The notes under the pieces are model-generated. The model did no database searches. It saw only the letters and a list, made by a program, of their open reading frames with translations, and was not told the origin of the DNA. Below are positions 5,828 to 8,989 of a stretch of 8,989 nt of DNA, piece after piece. Source of the stretch: an uncultured Coriobacteriales bacterium. GTDB lineage: Bacteria > Actinomycetota > Coriobacteriia > Coriobacteriales > UMGS124. Both the position numbers and the translations under genes were made by a program. The stretch spans positions 1 to 8,989 of the forward strand of contig CAIFEU010000110.1 of assembly GCA_903789505.1 (NCBI GenBank), in the 5' to 3' direction. Within the stretch, counting starts at the first letter, position 1. Every line of letters begins with the position of its first letter.

Positions 5828-6937
5828 ATGCGCGTGTTCGACCTGCACTGCGACACCATCGACCGCCTCGGCATGGCGGACGACGAGCTCTATCTGGCTG
5901 CCACGGGCGCCCCCGCGCCCGGCCCCGCGCGCTCGGAGGGCGACGCGTGGTCGTCGGGCCGCGCTCGCACGTCGCGGCGCCGGGGCTCGCTGGCGCGCAA
6001 CCGGGCGGCGGTCTCGTTCGACCGCATGGTCGACGCGGACGGCGCGACGGGCGAGCCGGGCGCCGCGGTGCCGTGGTGCCAGTGCTACGGCATCTGGATC
6101 CCCGACATGCGCCACAGCCACGCCGCGTTCGACTTCTACCGCCGGGCGCGCAACTGGTTCGCCGACCAGATGATCGAACACGCAGACAAGGTCGAGCAGG
6201 TGCGCGACGCGCGCGACGTCGACGCGATCCTGGCGCGCGGCAAGGTCGCGGCGATGCTCACGGTCGAGAACGCCCTGACGATTGGCCACAGCGTCCGCGC
6301 GATCGACGAGCTCGTCGAGGACGGCGTCAAGATGGTGACGCTGACCTGGAACGGCCGCAACCCCATCGGGAGCGGCAACGACCGCCCGACCGACGGGCTG
6401 ACGACCTTCGGCCGCGAGGCGATACGCGCCCTGGAGGACGCGCGCATCGTCGTGGACGTCTCGCACCTCAATGCGCTGGGCTTCTATGACGTTCTCGACG
6501 TCGCGCGCAGGCCGTTCGTGGCGTCGCACTCCAACGCGCGGTCGGTCTGCGACGTGCCGCGCAACCTCACCGACGACCAGTTCCGCATGGTCCGCGACGC
6601 GGGCGGGCTGGTGGGACTCAACTACTGCCGCGCGTTCGTCGGGACGGGCGTGTCGGGCGGCGTGTCGGGCACGGGTGCGGGCACGGCGGGCGGCGCCCCC
6701 GACCCGACGTTCGACGACCTCGCCGCGCACATCGAGCGCTTCCTCGACCTGGGCGGGGAGCGCGTCGTCGCGCTGGGCGGCGACTTCGACGGTGCGCAGA
6801 CCCCCTCGTGGCTCGCCGGCTGCCAGGACCTGCCGGCGCTGTACGCGCGGGTGAGCGCGCGCTTTGGCGAGGGGCTGGCGCGGCGCATGTTCTACGAGAA
6901 CGCACGCGACTTCTTCGCGCGCAACGAGACGCTGTGA
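5828..6937 (+). CDS. Membrane dipeptidase family (M19) protein, 369 aa
   Basis: Zinc-dependent amidohydrolase-fold dipeptidase of the renal dipeptidase family; bacterial members cleave dipeptides, often including D-amino-acid dipeptides. Metal ligands are visible: DLHCDT (His7, Asp9), bridging Glu147 in TVENALTIG, His213 in VDVSHLN, His234 in ASHSNARSV, and Asp in LGGDFDG (Asp319). There is no signal peptide, so it is likely cytoplasmic despite the family name. Start: ATG 5828 with GAGAGGA nine bases upstream; a GTG at 5810 is in frame but overlaps that site. Odd features are an Ala/Gly/Arg-rich insert at about 26-60, a Gly/Ala/Thr/Ser loop at 272-291 between beta strands, and TLTWNGRN (171-178) where many family members have TLTHN. 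It stands alone after tRNA-Arg and is convergent with the ThpR-like gene. The family is firm; substrate preference cannot be read. Confidence 0.95.
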   Translation: MRVFDLHCDTIDRLGMADDELYLAATGAPAPGPARSEGDAWSSGRARTSRRRGSLARNRAAVSFDRMVDADGATGEPGAAVPWCQCYGIWIPDMRHSHAAFDFYRRARNWFADQMIEHADKVEQVRDARDVDAILARGKVAAMLTVENALTIGHSVRAIDELVEDGVKMVTLTWNGRNPIGSGNDRPTDGLTTFGREAIRALEDARIVVDVSHLNALGFYDVLDVARRPFVASHSNARSVCDVPRNLTDDQFRMVRDAGGLVGLNYCRAFVGTGVSGGVSGTGAGTAGGAPDPTFDDLAAHIERFLDLGGERVVALGGDFDGAQTPSWLAGCQDLPALYARVSARFGEGLARRMFYENARDFFARNETL

Positions 6938-6940
6938 GGC

Positions 6941-6987
6941 CGCGGGCCGCGCGTCCCGGGCTCAGAGCCCCAGGAGCGCGGCCCGCG
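6941..6987. other. Large hairpin between convergent genes, no U-tract
   Basis: CGCGGGCCGCGC (6941-6952) and GCGCGGCCCGCG (6976-6987) form a perfect 12-bp stem; inside, GGGCT/AGCCC (6958-6962, 6966-6970) forms a second hairpin. It starts four bases after the dipeptidase stop. No T-run follows on either strand, so it is not a canonical intrinsic terminator, but it could stabilise mRNA 3' ends or act with Rho. Confidence 0.6.
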
Positions 6988-7018
6988 TGTGGCCTGTGCG
7001 TACGATCGAGGCTCGGGG

Positions 7019-7040
7019 GCACGGGCGTCGCGACCCGTGC
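7019..7040 (-). other. Hairpin just after the ThpR-like gene
   Basis: GCACGGG (7019-7025) pairs with CCCGTGC (7034-7040) around an 8-base loop that may pair further (CG/CG). It begins seven bases past the stop of the minus-strand gene and has no T-run. It may serve as a 3' end or weak terminator. Confidence 0.4.
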
Positions 7041-7046
7041 ATCGCG

Positions 7047-7601
7047 TCATGGCTCGGCCAGGCGCGCCTCGTGCAGCGGCGTGTAGACGGGCGCCCGGTC
7101 GCGGCACAGCTCGGACCGGAAGAGCGTCACGGTGTCGATGACCCCGTGCGCGACGGTCGGCATCGGCAGTCCGCCGTGCTCGCGCGCGGCGCGGGGCAGG
7201 TCCGCCCGGCGCATCAGCGTCACGTGGGCGAGGAATCCCTTGGGGTCGGTCGGCAGGCCGGCGTCGCGCAGGCGCCCGCGCAGGTCGTCGGCGAGTTCGG
7301 CGAGCGCGCCCACCTGCGGGCCCGCCAGCCCCTCCCACAGCGTGGCGGACGTGTCGCGCCCGAAGCTGCCGAGCGGGCCCAGCGTCGCGCTGATGGGGCG
7401 TCGCCCCGCGCACGCCGCGTCGACGATGGCCGCGACCTCGTCGACGCGCGTAGCCGGGACCTCGCCGAGGAACGCGAGCGTGACGTGGAACTGGTCGGTC
7501 CCCACCGCGCGCCCGTGCACGCACTCGCGCAGCTCCGCCAGCGTCTCGCTGAGCGCCTCGACCATGCCCTGTGGCAGCTCTGCCGCTACGAAGAGCCTCA
7601 T
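7047..7601 (-). CDS. thpR: RNA 2',3'-cyclic phosphodiesterase, 2H (LigT/ThpR) family, 184 aa
   Basis: Members of this family hydrolyse 2',3'-cyclic phosphate RNA ends to 2'-phosphates and can join tRNA halves through 2'-5' bonds in vitro. The two catalytic HxT motifs are seen: HVT at 39-41 (QFHVTLAFLG) and HVT at 126-128 (AHVTLMRR). The N-terminus MRLFVAAELP is typical (family: RxFxAI). Length matches the usual 175-190 aa. The start is ATG 7601 with AGGAGG six bases upstream, which is strong. It lies 116 bases downstream of the tandem-Mop gene on the same strand, so shared transcription is possible but not obvious. The biological substrate of bacterial ThpR is unsettled. The symbol is given on family grounds. 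Confidence 0.92.
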   Translation of the reverse strand: MRLFVAAELPQGMVEALSETLAELRECVHGRAVGTDQFHVTLAFLGEVPATRVDEVAAIVDAACAGRRPISATLGPLGSFGRDTSATLWEGLAGPQVGALAELADDLRGRLRDAGLPTDPKGFLAHVTLMRRADLPRAAREHGGLPMPTVAHGVIDTVTLFRSELCRDRAPVYTPLHEARLAEP

Positions 7602-7717
7602 GGCTGGCCTCCTGTCCTCGTGACGCGCCGAGCCGTATCTCTCGCCGCTGCCGCGCCGATGCCCCGCGGCGCCGCATCCGACCCACGCCGCGACGGCGGG
7701 CGCGTGCGGGCGCTGGG

Positions 7718-8140
7718 CTAGTCGTCGACCGCGACAACCACGTCGGTCGCCTTCACCACGGCGGTGACCGCCTTGCCCTCGACGAGGTGCAGGCGGTTGA
7801 TGGAGCCGAGCGTGACCTGTGACTCGACCTGCTGGCCTCCCGGCAGCGCCACCCTGACGAGCCCGTTGACCGAGCCCTTCTCCACGACCCGGATCGTGCC
7901 CCTGAGGCGGTTGCGCGCCGAGACGGCGACGTCGTCGGTGACGATCATAACGCTCGTCGGCCGGAAGATCGCCGTTGCGGGGACCCCCGGGGCGAGGCCG
8001 AGCTCGTCGACGTCCTCGGTCATGACGTCGGCCTTGACCTCGGTGCCGTCCACGTCGATCGTCACCAGGCTGTTCGCGACCCCCTGCCGGACCGACGTGA
8101 CGGTGCCCCTGAGCTGGTTGCGCGCGGATGTCCTGTGCAT
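7718..8140 (-). CDS. Tandem Mop-domain molybdenum-binding protein (ModG-like), 140 aa
   Basis: Small cytoplasmic protein made of two Mop/TOBE domains, residues 1-69 and 73-140. Each opens with the Mop signature SARNxLRGT (4-13 and 74-83) and ends with the conserved TDVM/SVMIV-type strand (PTSVMIV, ATDVVVA). Tandem Mop proteins such as Azotobacter ModG (about 14 kDa, same architecture) bind molybdate at subunit interfaces and buffer cellular molybdenum. The start is ATG 8140, with GAGGGA six bases upstream; a frame extension to 8212 adds a non-conserved Pro/Arg-rich stretch and is rejected. No DNA-binding domain of the ModE type is attached and no modABC transporter is next to it in the window. 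Its presence suggests the cell uses molybdoenzymes. Tungstate binding is an alternative. Confidence 0.92.
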   Translation of the reverse strand: MHRTSARNQLRGTVTSVRQGVANSLVTIDVDGTEVKADVMTEDVDELGLAPGVPATAIFRPTSVMIVTDDVAVSARNRLRGTIRVVEKGSVNGLVRVALPGGQQVESQVTLGSINRLHLVEGKAVTAVVKATDVVVAVDD

Positions 8141-8736
8141 GGTTCGTCCCTCTTCGAGCGTCGGCGGCCCGGGTTCGGGAGTGCGGGGGCGTCTCACGAG
8201 ACCGCCTCCCATCCCCCCGCCCTGCCGTCGCGGATGACTTTCGTTCAGAATCCAGTATCCGCTCGTGCCCGGCTCTCGACAGCCTGGCTGTCAGCAAGCA
8301 GCAATAAGAACCAATTGAACACATCGAGAGCCATATAGCACCATGCAGAAGCAGAAAGTCGCGGCGATGCGACGCCAACAGCACACGCCGTGCGGCATGG
8401 GCGCTGCCCGCGAGACATGACACCGGCATGACGACGGTGGCGGGCGGCAGAAGTATCATGAACAAGAGGTAAACCTCTGCCCCCGGGCGGGGAGTGGCCA
8501 GCGGGCGGGGGTACAAGGGAGCAAACTATACAGGGCGCCGGTCGGCGGCGGGCCGCGGGCCTGCATCGCGTCGGTTGAGCGGTGCGGTCGAGCTGGCAGT
8601 CGTCACCGTCGCTCTCTGCGTGCCCGCGCGCGGTGACGTCCGCGACGGTGTGACCGGACCCGCCCGTCCCGGCAGACGACTTCGCCGGCGGGCAGGCCTC
8701 GCGGCAGAGACGACCCATCGAAGGGGGTAGATCGAG
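8141..8736. other. Long intergenic region with AT-richer core and several inverted repeats
   Basis: 596 bases without a convincing gene, between divergent genes. About 8240-8475 is clearly less GC-rich than the rest of the window. Structures seen: 9-bp inverted repeat GGCTCTCGA (8271-8279) with TCGAGAGCC (8324-8332) enclosing a hairpin GACAGC/GCTGTC (8278-8283, 8287-8292); GTCGC/GCGAC (8358-8362, 8369-8373); GGCAGA (8446-8451) with TCTGCC (8476-8481), overlapping the alternative hairpin AGAGG-TAAA-CCTCT (8465-8478); CGTCACCG (8601-8608) with CGGTGACG (8631-8638) and, alternatively, CACCGTCGC (8604-8612) with GCGACGGTG (8642-8650). Possible -10 boxes: GATACT on the minus strand (8254-8259, for the Mop gene) and TATACA on the plus strand (8527-8532). 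I could not match it to a known riboswitch. Small frames inside lack ribosome-binding sites. Confidence 0.5.
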
Positions 8737-8989
8737 TTGAGCAAGCTCACGCGCCGCATCATCGCGGCTGAGATAGCGCGCAAGGTCGCCGACGAGCTCG
8801 AGGAGGAGGCCAAGCGCGATGCCCGGCGCAACGCCGAGATGCTGCGCGGCGCCGAGCTGCTGCGCGACGTGGCGCAGGGCGGCACCGACGCCGTCGCCGA
8901 GCTGCGCGAGGAGTCGGAGGTCAAGATCCCGGTCTCCGACGAGGGCGCCCCCGAGGGCGCGGGAGAGCCTGCCGGCGCGGGTGCCGGGC
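8737..8989 (+). CDS. Unknown highly charged protein, 3' end outside window
   Basis: I do not recognise a family. 84 codons are visible to the right edge without a stop. The start is TTG 8737, preceded by AAGGGGGT eight bases upstream; an in-frame TAG at 8728-8730 excludes any earlier start, and the only visible ATG (8839) is without support. Residues 1-65 are rich in Arg, Lys, Glu and Ala with hydrophobic spacing (RRIIAAEIARKVADELEEEA), predicting long amphipathic helices or a coiled coil. From about residue 66 the sequence becomes Gly/Ala/Pro/Glu-rich and probably disordered. No membrane segment is visible in this part. It follows the long intergenic region and may have a leader of about 200 bases. 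Even, G/C-biased third positions support it being coding. Confidence 0.7.
   Translation, partial: MSKLTRRIIAAEIARKVADELEEEAKRDARRNAEMLRGAELLRDVAQGGTDAVAELREESEVKIPVSDEGAPEGAGEPAGAGAG

Noticed and set aside
8245..8334. 29-aa minus-strand peptide beginning MALDVFNWF as a leader peptide for the Mop gene
   Set aside because: It has a hydrophobic core and unusual Leu codons, but no clear ribosome-binding site and no codon run suggesting attenuation.
8324..8345. ModE-type operator near ATATAGC upstream of the Mop gene
   Set aside because: Only a short half-site resemblance to the ModE box is present, with no matching second half.
8494..8730. 78-codon plus-strand frame upstream of the right-edge gene
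   Set aside because: No ribosome-binding site, Arg/Gly-rich composition typical of chance frames in GC-rich DNA, and it covers the candidate leader structures.

Overview
The window is very GC-rich (roughly 70%), with strong G/C third positions, several TTG/GTG-type starts, tRNA genes that encode their own CCA ends, and sigma70-type promoter boxes. This fits a high-GC actinobacterium. The set of genes (PknB-like kinase, SRAP protein, a small tandem-Mop molybdenum-binding protein, an M19 dipeptidase) and the CCA-encoding tRNAs make me favour Coriobacteriia (Olsenella/Atopobium-like). That placement is an inference, not something the sequence proves.

Layout. 1-1219 (minus): serine/threonine protein kinase, truncated at the left edge, with an atypical HLD catalytic loop. 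1424-2224 (plus): divergently oriented secreted or membrane-anchored protein of unknown function. 2371-2646: tRNA-Leu(CAG) with its own promoter and two tandem intrinsic terminators. 2761-3792 (minus): a 71-aa single-pass membrane protein with an almost purely acidic tail, followed by a SRAP/YedK-type protein, probably one transcript. 4123-5471 (plus): serS with a short leader. 5600-5757: tRNA-Arg(ACG) with promoter and a UUCG-capped terminator. 5760-6937 (plus): membrane dipeptidase family (M19) protein. 6941-7040: two strong hairpins without U-tracts between convergent genes. 7047-8140 (minus): a tandem-Mop molybdenum-binding protein followed by an RNA 2',3'-cyclic phosphodiesterase (ThpR/LigT). 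8141-8736: nearly 600 bases without a convincing gene, partly AT-richer than its surroundings and containing several inverted repeats. 8737-8989 (plus): start of an unknown, highly charged protein, truncated at the right edge.

How the genes work together. Most are single-gene housekeeping units: translation (serS, two tRNAs, possibly ThpR in RNA metabolism), DNA damage handling (SRAP), peptide turnover (dipeptidase), molybdenum homeostasis (Mop protein) and signalling (kinase). I see no defence island, prophage, IS element, CRISPR array or biosynthetic cluster. The most unusual items are the non-RD kinase with a long disordered insert, the acidic-tailed micro-membrane protein with its trinucleotide-repeat coding sequence, and the structured 8.2-8.7 kb intergenic region. 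In this window intrinsic terminators with U-tracts occur only behind tRNA genes.
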